Below, piece by piece: positions 43,607 to 52,473 of a DNA stretch of 59,617 nt. A program made the position numbers and the translations under genes. Position 1 is the first letter of the stretch, and the number at the start of each line of letters is the position of its first letter. The DNA comes from Acidobacteriota bacterium (GTDB lineage: Bacteria; Acidobacteriota; JAAYUB01), in NCBI GenBank assembly GCA_018001935.1, contig JAGNHB010000005.1, forward strand, positions 1-59,617, written 5' to 3'. The notes beneath the pieces were generated by a model, which saw only the letters and a list, made by a program, of their open reading frames with translations, searched no databases and was not told where the DNA came from.

Positions 43607-45172
43607 ATGACGGTCAAGGGCAGGATCAAGCAGGGAGAGTATTTCGACTCCGTGACCCTCATGCTGGCCGGGCGGGAGATCGCCGGCCTGGAGGGGGTGC
43701 TGGACGCGGCGGTGGTCATGGGGACGCGGGAGAACCTCGCCATCCTGGAAACCTCGGGCCTTCGGTGCCCGGAATTCGAGGGCGCGAAGGACGCCGACCT
43801 CCTGCTGGCGGTGAAGGCGGCGGACGAGGCCGCGGCCGACCGGGCCCTCGGGGCGGCGGACGGCCTGCTGGCCAACCGTCGCCGGAGAGCGGCCTCGACC
43901 GGCTCGGAAATGGCGCCCCGGAGCCTCGAGGGCGCGCTGAAAGTCCTTCCGGGCAGCCGGCTGGCCCTCATCTCCGTGGCGGGGCGCTACGCCGGCGGGG
44001 AAGCCCGCAAGGCCCTCGACCACGGGCTTCACGTCATGCTCTTCTCCGACAACGTCTCCCTGGAGACGGAGATCGACCTCAAGCGCTGCGCCCGGGACCG
44101 GGGACTCCTGGTGATGGGCCCCGACTGCGGCACGGCCATCGTCAACGGCGTCCCGCTGGGCTTCGCCAACGTGGTGGCCCGGGGCGGGGTGGGTATCGTG
44201 GCGGCTTCGGGAACGGGGTGCCAGGAGGTTTCCGTCATCGTCTCCCGCGCCGGCGCCGGCGTCTCCCAGGCCCTGGGGACCGGCGGCCGCGACGTGAAGA
44301 AGGACGTGGGCGGCCTGATGTTCCTGGAGGCGCTGAAGGCCCTGGCCGCGGACCCGGACACCCGGGTGATCCTGCTGGTCTCCAAGCCCCCCCACCCCGA
44401 GGTGCTCGAGCGCGTCGCCGGGGTCTGCCGGGGGATCGGGAAGCCCGTGGTCTCGGTCTTCCTGGGGGCGCCGCCCGAACTGGCGGGCGCCTTCTCCACC
44501 CACGCCGCCGCCACCCTCGAGGAGGGCGCCCTGGTGGCGGCCCGCATCGCCCGCGACGGGGCGCAGGCGGCCGCTTCCGCCGTGGAGGCCGTCCGGAAGG
44601 AGTTGTACGCCCGGCAGATCGTCCTGTTTGACGAGGCCGAGCGCGAGGCCCGGACGATCCCCGCCGGGCGCCGCTATCTCCGGGGCCTGTTCAGCGGGGG
44701 CACTTTCTGCTCGGAAGCCCAGATCATCCTCCAGGGGAAGCTGGGGCCCCTGTGGTCCAATGCCCCGGCGGGCGGGGCCGCCCTGCTCGAGGACCCGCTC
44801 CGCAGCCGGGAGAACACCCTCGTGGACCTCGGCGAGGACGTCTTCACCGTGGGGCGGCCGCACCCGATGATCGACTTCGACCTCCGGAAGCGGCGGATCT
44901 CCGAGGAGGCCGCCGATCCCGAAACCGCGGTGATCCTCCTGGACGTGGTCCTGGGCTACGGCTCCCACGAGGACCCCGCCGGGGAACTGGTTCCCGGGAT
45001 CCGGGAGGCCGCCCGTCACCACGTCCGGGTGGTTTGCTCGGTCACGGGGACGGACGACGACCCCCAGAACCGTTCGGCGGTCGAGGAGGCCCTGCAGCGC
45101 GCGGGCGCGCTGGTCATGCCGTCCAACGCCGCGGCGGCCCTGTTCGCGGGCACGATCTGCGCCCGGATTTGA
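43607..45172 (+). CDS. fdrA: FdrA/AllF family protein (acyl-CoA synthetase-like subunit)
   Basis: 521 aa. Two Rossmann-type regions related to succinyl-CoA synthetase: LLVMGPDCGTAIVNGVPLGF then GIVAASGTGCQEVSVIVSRA, followed by RVILLVSKPPHP and PVVSVFLGAPP; the C-terminal half carries FSGGTFCSEAQIILQ and VILLDVVLGYGSHEDPAGEL. The GPDCGT motif is typical of FdrA. Acts with AllG and AllH as a carbamoyltransferase. ATG 43607 is supported by AAGGA ahead; the longer frame from 43469 would run through the hexamer repeats. Confidence 0.9.
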   Translation: MTVKGRIKQGEYFDSVTLMLAGREIAGLEGVLDAAVVMGTRENLAILETSGLRCPEFEGAKDADLLLAVKAADEAAADRALGAADGLLANRRRRAASTGSEMAPRSLEGALKVLPGSRLALISVAGRYAGGEARKALDHGLHVMLFSDNVSLETEIDLKRCARDRGLLVMGPDCGTAIVNGVPLGFANVVARGGVGIVAASGTGCQEVSVIVSRAGAGVSQALGTGGRDVKKDVGGLMFLEALKALAADPDTRVILLVSKPPHPEVLERVAGVCRGIGKPVVSVFLGAPPELAGAFSTHAAATLEEGALVAARIARDGAQAAASAVEAVRKELYARQIVLFDEAEREARTIPAGRRYLRGLFSGGTFCSEAQIILQGKLGPLWSNAPAGGAALLEDPLRSRENTLVDLGEDVFTVGRPHPMIDFDLRKRRISEEAADPETAVILLDVVLGYGSHEDPAGELVPGIREAARHHVRVVCSVTGTDDDPQNRSAVEEALQRAGALVMPSNAAAALFAGTICARI

Positions 45173-45189
45173 CGAGGAGGAAGAAGATC

Positions 45190-46596
45190 ATGGCGATCAG
45201 CGACTTGTTCGGAGACGGGTTGAAGGTGGTGAACATCGGCCTGGAGAGCTTCGCGGAGAGCATCCGGCGGGCCGGTGGGGAGTCGGTCCACGTGGACTGG
45301 CGTCCGCCCGCCGACCTCGACCCCGCGGCGACGGAACGCGTCCGGGCCCGGGCGGAAACCATCCGTGAAGCCAACGACCGGGCGGTGAAGGTCTTCCTGG
45401 CCGGTGCGCCCTTCCTGGTGGGCATGGGCAAGGCCGTGGACGTCGTCCCCGGCATGCGGAAGGACCTCCTGCTCCACGCCGGCCCGCCCGTCACCTGGGA
45501 CCGGATGTGCGGCCCCATGCGCGGCGCGGTGATGGGCGCCCTGATCTACGAGGGGATGGCGGCGTCGCCCGGGGAAGCCGAGAAGCTGGCCGCCTCGGGG
45601 GCGATCTCCTTCGACCCGTGCCACGAGCACGGCGCTGTCGGGCCCATGGCCGGCGTGGTGTCAGCCTCCATGCCGGTTTTCATCCTTCGCAACGAGACGT
45701 CCGGCAACCTCGCCTTCACCACCCAGAACGAGGGGCTCGGCAAGGTCCTGCGGTACGGTGCCTACAGCGAGGAAGTGATCCGGCGCCTGAAGTGGATGGA
45801 GGACACGCTCTACCCCACGCTGAAACGGGCGATCGAGCATCTCGGGAAGATCGACCTGAAGGCCGTCATCGCCCAGGCCCTCCACATGGGGGACGAGGTC
45901 CACAACCGGAACCGGGCGGCCACGTCCCTCCTCTACCGGGCCCTGGCGCCCGCCGTGGTGCGGACGGCCCCGGACCCGGAGATCGCCGCCGCGGTCCTGG
46001 ACTTCATCGGGGGGAACGACCACTTCTTCCTGAACCTGTCCATGGCCACGTGCAAAGCGTTGCTCGACCCCCTGGCGGGGATCCCCGGCTGCAGCCTGGT
46101 GACCGTCATGGCCCGGAACGGGACCGACTTCGGGGTGAAGGTCTCCGGGACCGGCCCCCGCTGGTTCACGGGGCCGGCGCCGGTGCCGGACGCCCTCTAT
46201 TTCCCGGGCTTTTCCAAGGCGGATGCCAACCCCGACATCGGCGACAGCGCCATCACGGAGACGGGGAGCCTCGGCGGGTTCGCCATCGCCGCGGCCCCCG
46301 CCATCGTCCAGTTCGTGGGGGGGGACGCCGCGGACGCGGCCGGCTACACGCTGCAGATGTACGAGATCACCGCGGCGGAGCACAACGCCTGGCAGATCCC
46401 GACCCTGAACTTCCGGGGAACCCCCGTCGGGATCGACGTCATCAAAGTGGCAACCACGGGCGTGCTCCCCTTCATCGACACCGGGGTGGCCCACAAGGAC
46501 CCCGGCGTCGGGCAGGTGGGGGCCGGTGTCCTGAGCGCCCCCATGGAACCGTTCCGGAAGGCGTTCGAAGCATTCGGCGAAGCGTTGGGGGGGTAG
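45190..46596 (+). CDS. allG: DUF1116 protein, oxamate carbamoyltransferase subunit AllG-like
   Basis: 468 aa, the YlbE/AllG family. Conserved stretches: MCGPMRGAVMGALIYEGMA, ISFDPCHEHGAVGPMAGVVS, HMGDEVHNRNRAATS, FLNLSMATCKALLDPLAGIP, VMARNGTDFGVKVSGTGPRW. Third subunit of the carbamoyltransferase set. GAGGAGGAAG precedes ATG 45190, 17 bp after fdrA. No carbamate kinase gene is in the window to use carbamoyl phosphate for ATP. Confidence 0.9.
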   Translation: MAISDLFGDGLKVVNIGLESFAESIRRAGGESVHVDWRPPADLDPAATERVRARAETIREANDRAVKVFLAGAPFLVGMGKAVDVVPGMRKDLLLHAGPPVTWDRMCGPMRGAVMGALIYEGMAASPGEAEKLAASGAISFDPCHEHGAVGPMAGVVSASMPVFILRNETSGNLAFTTQNEGLGKVLRYGAYSEEVIRRLKWMEDTLYPTLKRAIEHLGKIDLKAVIAQALHMGDEVHNRNRAATSLLYRALAPAVVRTAPDPEIAAAVLDFIGGNDHFFLNLSMATCKALLDPLAGIPGCSLVTVMARNGTDFGVKVSGTGPRWFTGPAPVPDALYFPGFSKADANPDIGDSAITETGSLGGFAIAAAPAIVQFVGGDAADAAGYTLQMYEITAAEHNAWQIPTLNFRGTPVGIDVIKVATTGVLPFIDTGVAHKDPGVGQVGAGVLSAPMEPFRKAFEAFGEALGG

Positions 46597-47029
46597 GAGA
46601 CAGAATACAGAATTCAGAATAAAGAACTTGGGAGACGGGAGGAGGATGTTGGAAGGGAGACGTCGGAATTCGGGCCGTGGGGGGGCAGATGGGGCAGACA
46701 GGATTTGACCCGGGGAAGCAAACCCGGGATAGCCTGCGGGACGTGCAGCCCCTCGTTTTCTGCCGGCAGCCCGGTACCGCTCCGGTCGCTGCCGGGAATG
46801 CCGTGCCTTCGCCCCCGACCTTCCCGTCCCCGGCCAAGCCGTTCCCAAAACCTCCCAAGCCCCATAATCCCCATGACTCCCATGACTCCCATGATTCCCA
46901 TGATTCCCATAACTCCCATGACTCCCGCCGGTCTGACAGGCCCTCGAAGCCCGTTCACCTGACCCCCGGCCTCTCCCCCCGTCTCCCGACCCCTCGAAAC
47001 ACAGAACCTAGAAACCCACCGGAGGACAT
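46597..47029. other. Intergenic region within the cluster carrying decamer repeats
   Basis: No gene. At 46600-46625 there is an AGAATACAGAATTCAGAATA motif, and at 46860-46928 a plus-strand array of about seven decamers (CCCATGACTC, CCCATGATTC: family I), ending GGTCTGACAGGCC. It separates allG from the cyclase gene, so the cyclase may have its own promoter, though none was clear. Confidence 0.65.
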
Positions 47030-47848
47030 ATGAAAACCAAGGAATTCCTGAAGTTCATGAACGACGTCAAGATGTACGACCTCACCCAGCGGCTGAGCGT
47101 CCACACGCCCCCCTGGCCCAGTTACATGCCCCTGGGCATCCAGTACTTCAAGCGCATCGCCGGCGCCCACATGGGGCAGGGCGCCAACGGCCAGATCATC
47201 ACCACCAGCAACCACGTGGGGACCCACATGGACGGCGAGGTCCACTTCTACCCCAGCGGGCGGCCCATCGGCGACGTGCCCCTGGACGAGTGGGTGGGCC
47301 CCGGCGCCGTGGCCGACATCTCCGACGACGTGGAGGACTACGGCCTCTACAGCCCCGACATGATCACCAAGCGGGTGGACGTGAAGAAGGGCGACATCCT
47401 CATCATCAACACCGGGTACCACCGCTACGCCTGGGACCAGCCGGGAGCCGACGAGATCCGCTACTTCGTCAAGCACCCCGGACCGGGGCCGGAGTTCCAC
47501 GAGTGGGCCCTGGACATGAAACTGAAGTGGATCGGCGTGGACTGCGGCTCGGCGGACCACCCCATGAACACCATCATCCGGAACTGGCACCCCGCCCGCT
47601 TCACCGAGGCCGAGGCCAAGCTGAAGAAGGATTACGGCAAGGGCTGGGACGAGATGTTCCCCCCGGAGACCTACTACCAGGTCATGCACCTGAAGCTCTT
47701 CCCGAAGAAACTGGTGCACGCGGAGAACCTGGGGGGCGAGATCGACAAGGTCCGCAACCAGCGGGCGTGGATCGGGTGCTTCCCGCTCCGGGGGATCGAG
47801 CTGGAGTCGTCGATGTGCCGCATCGTCGCCCTCCTCCCCCCGGAATAA
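47030..47848 (+). CDS. Cyclase family metal-dependent hydrolase (kynurenine formamidase-like)
   Basis: 272 aa. The metal-binding signature HxGTHxDxxxH is complete: H62-V-G-T-H66-M-D68-G-E-V-H72. The family includes kynurenine formamidase and isatin hydrolase, which hydrolyse amides or open lactam rings with Zn or Mn. Inside this cluster a cyclic-amide-opening step after hydroxylation by the molybdenum enzyme is a natural fit (inference). GGAGG precedes ATG 47030. C-terminal motif and length are ordinary. Cytoplasmic. Confidence 0.88.
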   Translation: MKTKEFLKFMNDVKMYDLTQRLSVHTPPWPSYMPLGIQYFKRIAGAHMGQGANGQIITTSNHVGTHMDGEVHFYPSGRPIGDVPLDEWVGPGAVADISDDVEDYGLYSPDMITKRVDVKKGDILIINTGYHRYAWDQPGADEIRYFVKHPGPGPEFHEWALDMKLKWIGVDCGSADHPMNTIIRNWHPARFTEAEAKLKKDYGKGWDEMFPPETYYQVMHLKLFPKKLVHAENLGGEIDKVRNQRAWIGCFPLRGIELESSMCRIVALLPPE

Positions 47849-47855
47849 CACGTGA

Positions 47856-48311
47856 ATGAACCACGAAATACACGAAATACACGAACGAACGGAATTCTCG
47901 GACTTGGTCGAGGTTCGCGCTCCGGCAGAAGAGTACGATTCACTGATCTACAGGGATGAAACGTATCTGATTCAGGGAGCCGTTTTTGAAGTCTATCGAG
48001 AGATCGGCTACGGTTTTCTGGAGTCGGTCTACCAGGAATGCATGGAGACCGAGATGTCGGAGAGAGGGATTCCGTTCGAAGCGCAGAAGGAGCTTCCACT
48101 ATATTTCAAGAAGAAGCTTCTCCAGAAGACATTCAAACCGGATTTTGTGTGTTTCGGAAAGATCATCCTCGAACTGAAGGCGGTAAAGGAAATCATCGAA
48201 GAACACAGGGCTCAGCTGTTTAATTATCTGAGAGCGAGTCGGTTCCGATTGGGGCTTTTGGTTAATTTCGGTCATCATCCGAAAGCTACGGTTGAGCGGA
48301 TCATCCTTTGA
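47856..48311 (+). CDS. GxxExxY protein (PD-(D/E)xK nuclease-like)
   Basis: 151 aa. Carries the defining GxxExxY in GYGFLESVYQECM and a PD-(D/E)xK core: FKPDFVCFGKIILELK, that is Asp then Glu-x-Lys. The family is abundant in environmental genomes, with unknown role and predicted nuclease fold. The first ten residues (MNHEIHEIHE) are encoded by the dispersed repeat itself, so the start codon was supplied by the repeat. No ribosome site is seen. Codon use is more AT-rich than flanking genes. It interrupts an otherwise metabolic gene order. Confidence 0.82.
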   Translation: MNHEIHEIHERTEFSDLVEVRAPAEEYDSLIYRDETYLIQGAVFEVYREIGYGFLESVYQECMETEMSERGIPFEAQKELPLYFKKKLLQKTFKPDFVCFGKIILELKAVKEIIEEHRAQLFNYLRASRFRLGLLVNFGHHPKATVERIIL

Positions 48312-48350
48312 TTTCGTTTTGTGTATTCCGTGTATTTCGTGGTTGTTTAA
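47857..48350. mobile_element. Candidate minimal mobile unit: GxxExxY gene between terminal inverted repeats
   Basis: The left repeat (47857-47890) contains ACCACGAAATACACG then AAATACACGAA. The right repeat (48315-48350) is the reverse complement with only two mismatches over a 26-bp core. The GxxExxY start codon sits at the outer edge of the left repeat and its stop is 3 bp before the right repeat, so the gene fills the unit exactly. The unit lies between the cyclase and Mo-hydroxylase genes and is visibly lower in GC. Single repeats of the same family are scattered elsewhere (for example 4453, 7266, 13805, 35465, 38993 and 50019). Confidence 0.55.
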
Positions 48351-48359
48351 GGAGTTGAT

Positions 48360-49250
48360 ATGCCCATTTTACACGATTTCGATTATGTGAAACCGTTATC
48401 CGTGGTCGAGGCGGTGGGGGTGTTGGCGGTTCACGGGGCGGCGGCCGCGGTGCTGGCCGGCGGGACCGACCTGGTGGGGTGGATGCGCGACGAGCTGGCC
48501 ACCCCCCGCATGGTGGTGGACGTCAAGGGGATTCCCGAGCTTCGCGGGATCGCGAGGCAGGACGGTTTCCTGCGCATCGGGGCGGCCGTGACCTTCAACG
48601 AGCTCCGCGAGTCACCCGAGGTCCGGCGCGAGGCCCCGGTGCTCTGGGAGGCGGCGGGGCGCGTCGGCTCCTGCGGGTTGCGCAACCGGGCCACGCTGGC
48701 CGGGAACATCTGCTCGGCCATCCCCTGCTGCGACGGCGGCCCCTCCCTGCTGGCCCTGGACGCCGTGGTGGACCTGGCCGGCCCGTCGGGGGCCCGCACG
48801 ATCGCCATCCCCGACTGGTTCATCGAAAAACGCAGGACCGCAAAGGCGGACACCGAGCTGGTGACGTCCGTCCGGCTGCCGTTGCCGTCGGGCCCGCACG
48901 GTGGAAGTTTCATCAAGCTCGGGCGCTACCGCGGTGAGGACCTGGCCCAGGCTTCCGTGGCGGTCCTGGCCCTGCCGGGGCACGTCCGGCGCGTCGCCTT
49001 CGGAGCGGTGGCGGTCAAGCCCTTCCGGGCCCTCAAGCTGGAAGCGCTTCTGGCGGGCAAGCCCCTGACAGACGCCCTCGTCGAGGAAGCCAAAACCCTG
49101 CTGTCGCAGGAGATCGCCCCCATCACCGACGTCCGGGCGACCCGGGAGTACCGGAGTCTGGCGACGGCCGTCATGCTTGAGCGTGCCCTCCGGGCGGCGG
49201 AAACCCGGCTGGAAGGCAAGGGTCCCGACTACGGCACGCCCCTGATCTGA
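48360..49250 (+). CDS. Molybdenum hydroxylase FAD-binding subunit (XdhB/CoxM type)
   Basis: 296 aa. FAD-binding motifs: AAAVLAGGTDLVGWM for the pyrophosphate loop and RNRATLAGNICSAIPCCDGG for the TxGGN-like second motif, then the C-terminal CO-dehydrogenase flavoprotein domain (AFGAVAVKPFRALKLEALLAG). It passes electrons from the Fe-S subunit to the acceptor in a three-subunit enzyme with the next two genes. AAGGAG precedes ATG 48360, immediately after the right repeat of the GxxExxY unit. Confidence 0.92.
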   Translation: MPILHDFDYVKPLSVVEAVGVLAVHGAAAAVLAGGTDLVGWMRDELATPRMVVDVKGIPELRGIARQDGFLRIGAAVTFNELRESPEVRREAPVLWEAAGRVGSCGLRNRATLAGNICSAIPCCDGGPSLLALDAVVDLAGPSGARTIAIPDWFIEKRRTAKADTELVTSVRLPLPSGPHGGSFIKLGRYRGEDLAQASVAVLALPGHVRRVAFGAVAVKPFRALKLEALLAGKPLTDALVEEAKTLLSQEIAPITDVRATREYRSLATAVMLERALRAAETRLEGKGPDYGTPLI

Positions 49251-49266
49251 GCGGGAGGAGAAAAAC

Positions 49267-49734
49267 ATGAGCTTCAGGAAGAGCATTCGGTTCACGTTGA
49301 ACGGGGAGGTCCGGACCCTGGACGTCGACCCGTGGGAGATCCTGCTGGACACCCTGCGGGAGCGACTGGGGATCAAGAGCCCCAAGATCGGCTGCGAGCG
49401 GGGCGAGTGCGGCACCTGCACGGTGCTCCTGGACGGGAAGCCTGTCCGGAGCTGCCTGATCCTGGCGGTGGAAGCGGACGGCCGGGAACTGGTCACGGTG
49501 GAAGGCCTCAACCGGGACGGCCTCAGCCCGCTCCAGGAGAAGTTCCTGGAGCACAACAGCTTTCAGTGCGGCTTCTGCGCCCCGGGGTTCGTGGTGGCGG
49601 CGACGGCGCTGCTGCAGCAGGACCCGTCCCCCGACCGGGAGGCGGTCCGGGAAGCGCTGGACGGGCACCTCTGCCGCTGCACCGGCTACACGCCCATCCT
49701 CGACGCCGTCGTCGCCGCCGGGAAGAAGACATGA
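49267..49734 (+). CDS. Molybdenum hydroxylase 2Fe-2S subunit (XdhC/CoxS type)
   Basis: 155 aa with two [2Fe-2S] domains. The plant-ferredoxin-type cluster uses C43, C48, C51 and C63 (GCERGECGTCTVLLDG). The second uses C101, C104, C136 and C138 (QCGFCAPG and CRCTGY). It relays electrons between the molybdenum site and FAD. It follows the FAD subunit by 16 bp. All eight cysteines are present, so it should be functional. Confidence 0.94.
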   Translation: MSFRKSIRFTLNGEVRTLDVDPWEILLDTLRERLGIKSPKIGCERGECGTCTVLLDGKPVRSCLILAVEADGRELVTVEGLNRDGLSPLQEKFLEHNSFQCGFCAPGFVVAATALLQQDPSPDREAVREALDGHLCRCTGYTPILDAVVAAGKKT

Positions 49735-50071
49735 GCCGTTCTCGCGCAGAGCCGCAGGGCCGCGGAGAAAGATAGCATGGTCTCCACTTGGTTCTTGGGG
49801 TGTTCGAGCCTGGTCTCAGCGCCTCTGCGCGGGGCCAGGAAGGGTGACGGTTGCCGAAAATAGCGCTTCCGGCTCTGTGCCTCTGTGCCTCCGTGAGATT
49901 ATTTCCGGAAAATCTCTCACAGAGGCACGGAGGCACGGAGAATCGGACCGAACGAGGCCCCTCGGTATCTCTGAGTGAGAATATCCGTTGGATGAATAAA
50001 GTGAACGATGACCGGCTTTGTTCGTGTGGTTCGTGGTTGAAAATCAGATTGAAACAGTTGAGGAGGTCGCT
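49735..50071. repeat. Intergenic family E inverted repeat and family A copy
   Basis: No gene. Left arm CTCTGTGCCTCTGTGCCTCC onward (49873-49899) and inverted right arm (49912-49940, ending GGCACGGAGGCACGGAG) flank a 12-bp centre containing TTTCCGGAAA. A decayed family B copy is near 49740-49770. A reverse family A copy (TTCGTGTGGTTCGTGGTTG) is at about 50020-50040, just before the large-subunit ribosome site. Three repeat families split two subunits of one enzyme. Confidence 0.75.
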
Positions 50072-52468
50072 ATGCGATATGTGGGTGAGTCGGTGGTTCG
50101 GATCGACGGGCTGGAGAAGGTGACGGCCACGGCGAAGTACGTGGACGACCTCGACTTCGGCCCCAACCTCCTGCACGCCGAGATCGTGGAGAGCCCCCGT
50201 GCCCACGCGCGGATCGTGCGCATCGACACCGCGGCGGCGGAGAAGGTCCCCGGCGTCGTCAAAGTGGTCACGGGGAAGGACTTCCCCTACCGCTTCGGCC
50301 TGTACATGAAGGACCGCCACATCTTCGCCCAGGACCGGGTACGGTTCGTGGGCGAGCAGGTGGCCGCCGTGGTGGCCCGGGACCCCCGCACCGCCCGGAA
50401 GGCCGCCCGGCTCCTGACGGTGGAGTACGAGGACCTCCCGGCGGTCTTCGAGCCCCTGGACGCCCTGGAGGAGAAAGCGCCGCTGCTGCACCCGGACCTG
50501 GCCGCCTACCCCCGGGTGCCCTGGTTCTTCCCGAAGGGCGGGACCAACGTCGCCCACTGGCGCAAGACCCGCCGCGGCGACACGGCGAAGGCCTTCGCCG
50601 AGGCCGACGTGGTGCTGGAGGACACCTACACCGTCCCCCGCTACGCCCACTGCGCCATCGAGACCCACGTCATCGTCGGGCTCTACGACCACGCGGGGCG
50701 CCTGACCCTCTGGTCGGCCTCCCAGTCCCCCTTCACCCAGCGGAACCTCTTCGCCGAGTCGCTGGCGCCGCTCGGCCTGACCCACAAGGACGTCCGGGTG
50801 GTCACGCCCTACATCGGCGGCGGGTTCGGCGGCAAGGCCGGCGTGTCCATGGAGATCCTCGGGGCGGCCCTGGCGGTGGCGGTCAAGGGTTACCCGGTGA
50901 AGGTGCGCTGGACCCGGGAGCAGGAGTTCTACAACACCTACCAGCGCCAGGGCGTGAAAGCCCGGGTCAAGCTCGGGGTGAAAAAGGACGGGACCCTCAC
51001 CGCCCTGGAGCACGCCCTCTACTGGGACGCCGGCGCCTACGTGGAATACGGCGCCAACGTGGTGAACGCCGTGGGGCTCTCCGCCACGGGGCCGTACCGC
51101 ATCCCCAACATCGCCATCGACTCGGTCTGCGTCTACACCAACCTCCCGCCGGGAGGCCCCTACCGGGGGTTCGGCTACTCCGAGTTCCACTTTGGCCTGG
51201 AGTCCCACATCAACCGCGTCGCCGCCCTCATCGGGATGGACCCCGTGGCGTTCCGCCGCGTAAACGCCATCCGGGAGGGCGACACCCTGGCCTACGGCGC
51301 CGAGATGAACCCGGCGGGCCTGGTGCAGGCCATCGACCAGGTGGCGGACGCCATCGAGTGGGGGAAGAAGACGGCGCCCGCCGACCCGCGCAAGGCGGTG
51401 GGGAAGGGGTTCTCCCTCTTCTGGAAGGCGCCGGCCATGCCGCCCAACGCCGCTTCCTCGGCCTTCCTCAAGTTCAACGAGGACGGGAGCCTCAACATCC
51501 TGGTCTCCGGCATGGAGATCGGCCAAGGCTACCTGACCGTGATGGCCCAGATCGCCGCGGAGGTCCTCGCCGTGCCCGTGTCCCGGATCCGGGTGGAGAC
51601 CCCCGACACCGACCGCAACGCCTACGAGTGGCAGACCGTGGGCTCCCACGTCACCTGGGGGTGCGGCAACGCCGTGAAGCGGGCCGCGCTGGCCGCCCGG
51701 GAGCAGATTTTCGAGATGGTCCACCGGGTGCACTGCCTGGAGAAGGACGACCTCTACCTGGAGGACGAGGCGGTGAAGTGCCGCACGAACCCCCACTTCG
51801 CCCTGCCCCTGCGGACCTTCGTCATCCAGGGGCTCCAGACCCCCGACGGGTCCTTCAAGGGCGGGCCCGTGCTCTCCAGCGGCATGTTCATGCCGGAGTT
51901 CACGTCGGCGAAAAGCGACCCCGAGACGAGCCAGGGCGGGCACCCCAACGTGCACTACACCGTCGGCGCCGCCGCCGTGGAGGTGGAGGTGGACCGGGAG
52001 ACGGGCAAGATGGACGTGCGGAAGGCCGTCCTCGCCGTGGACGCCGGGAAGGCCATCAACCCGGACCTCGTCAACGCCCAGGTGATCGGCGGCATGGTCC
52101 AGGGACTGGCCACGGTGCTCTACGAGGACATGCGTTTCGACCCGGGCGGCCGCCTGCTCAACCCCAACTTCACCGACTACAAGATCCCCACGGCCCTGGA
52201 CATCCCCGGCGAGATCGTCCCCATCATCGTGGAGACGCCCCAGCCCGACGGGCCCTTCGGCGCCCGGGGCGTGGGGGAGCACACCATGATCCCCGCGGCG
52301 CCCATGGTGGCCAACGCCGTCGAGGACGCGGTGGGCGTGCGCATCACCTCCATGCCGGTGACGGCGGAGAAGGTGGCGCTGGCGCTCCACGCGGCGGCGG
52401 CGAAGCCCCCCCGCGAGGTGGGCAGCGCCCCCGCCAGGTGCGCCGTGGGGTTGCCGGGCCCGAAATAG
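50072..52468 (+). CDS. Molybdenum hydroxylase large (Mo-cofactor) subunit, xanthine dehydrogenase type
   Basis: 798 aa. Cofactor-binding and active-site motifs: YIGGGFGGKAGVSMEILGAA, GGPYRGFGYSEFHFGLESH (XDH-like RGFG, not the CO-dehydrogenase CSFR loop), GMEIGQGYLTVMAQIAAEVL, and the catalytic Glu736 in FGARGVGEH. These enzymes hydroxylate carbon next to nitrogen in heterocycles, or aldehydes, using water. The substrate pocket cannot be assigned. GAGGAGG precedes ATG 50072; the longer frame to 50018 runs into a dispersed repeat. Last gene of the cluster. Confidence 0.93.
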   Translation: MRYVGESVVRIDGLEKVTATAKYVDDLDFGPNLLHAEIVESPRAHARIVRIDTAAAEKVPGVVKVVTGKDFPYRFGLYMKDRHIFAQDRVRFVGEQVAAVVARDPRTARKAARLLTVEYEDLPAVFEPLDALEEKAPLLHPDLAAYPRVPWFFPKGGTNVAHWRKTRRGDTAKAFAEADVVLEDTYTVPRYAHCAIETHVIVGLYDHAGRLTLWSASQSPFTQRNLFAESLAPLGLTHKDVRVVTPYIGGGFGGKAGVSMEILGAALAVAVKGYPVKVRWTREQEFYNTYQRQGVKARVKLGVKKDGTLTALEHALYWDAGAYVEYGANVVNAVGLSATGPYRIPNIAIDSVCVYTNLPPGGPYRGFGYSEFHFGLESHINRVAALIGMDPVAFRRVNAIREGDTLAYGAEMNPAGLVQAIDQVADAIEWGKKTAPADPRKAVGKGFSLFWKAPAMPPNAASSAFLKFNEDGSLNILVSGMEIGQGYLTVMAQIAAEVLAVPVSRIRVETPDTDRNAYEWQTVGSHVTWGCGNAVKRAALAAREQIFEMVHRVHCLEKDDLYLEDEAVKCRTNPHFALPLRTFVIQGLQTPDGSFKGGPVLSSGMFMPEFTSAKSDPETSQGGHPNVHYTVGAAAVEVEVDRETGKMDVRKAVLAVDAGKAINPDLVNAQVIGGMVQGLATVLYEDMRFDPGGRLLNPNFTDYKIPTALDIPGEIVPIIVETPQPDGPFGARGVGEHTMIPAAPMVANAVEDAVGVRITSMPVTAEKVALALHAAAAKPPREVGSAPARCAVGLPGPK

Positions 52469-52473
52469 AGCGG

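Noticed and set aside
50018..50071. Longer N-terminus of the Mo-hydroxylase large subunit (MFVWFVVENQ...)
   Set aside because: It translates the dispersed family A repeat; the strong GAGGAGG site and homology support ATG 50072.
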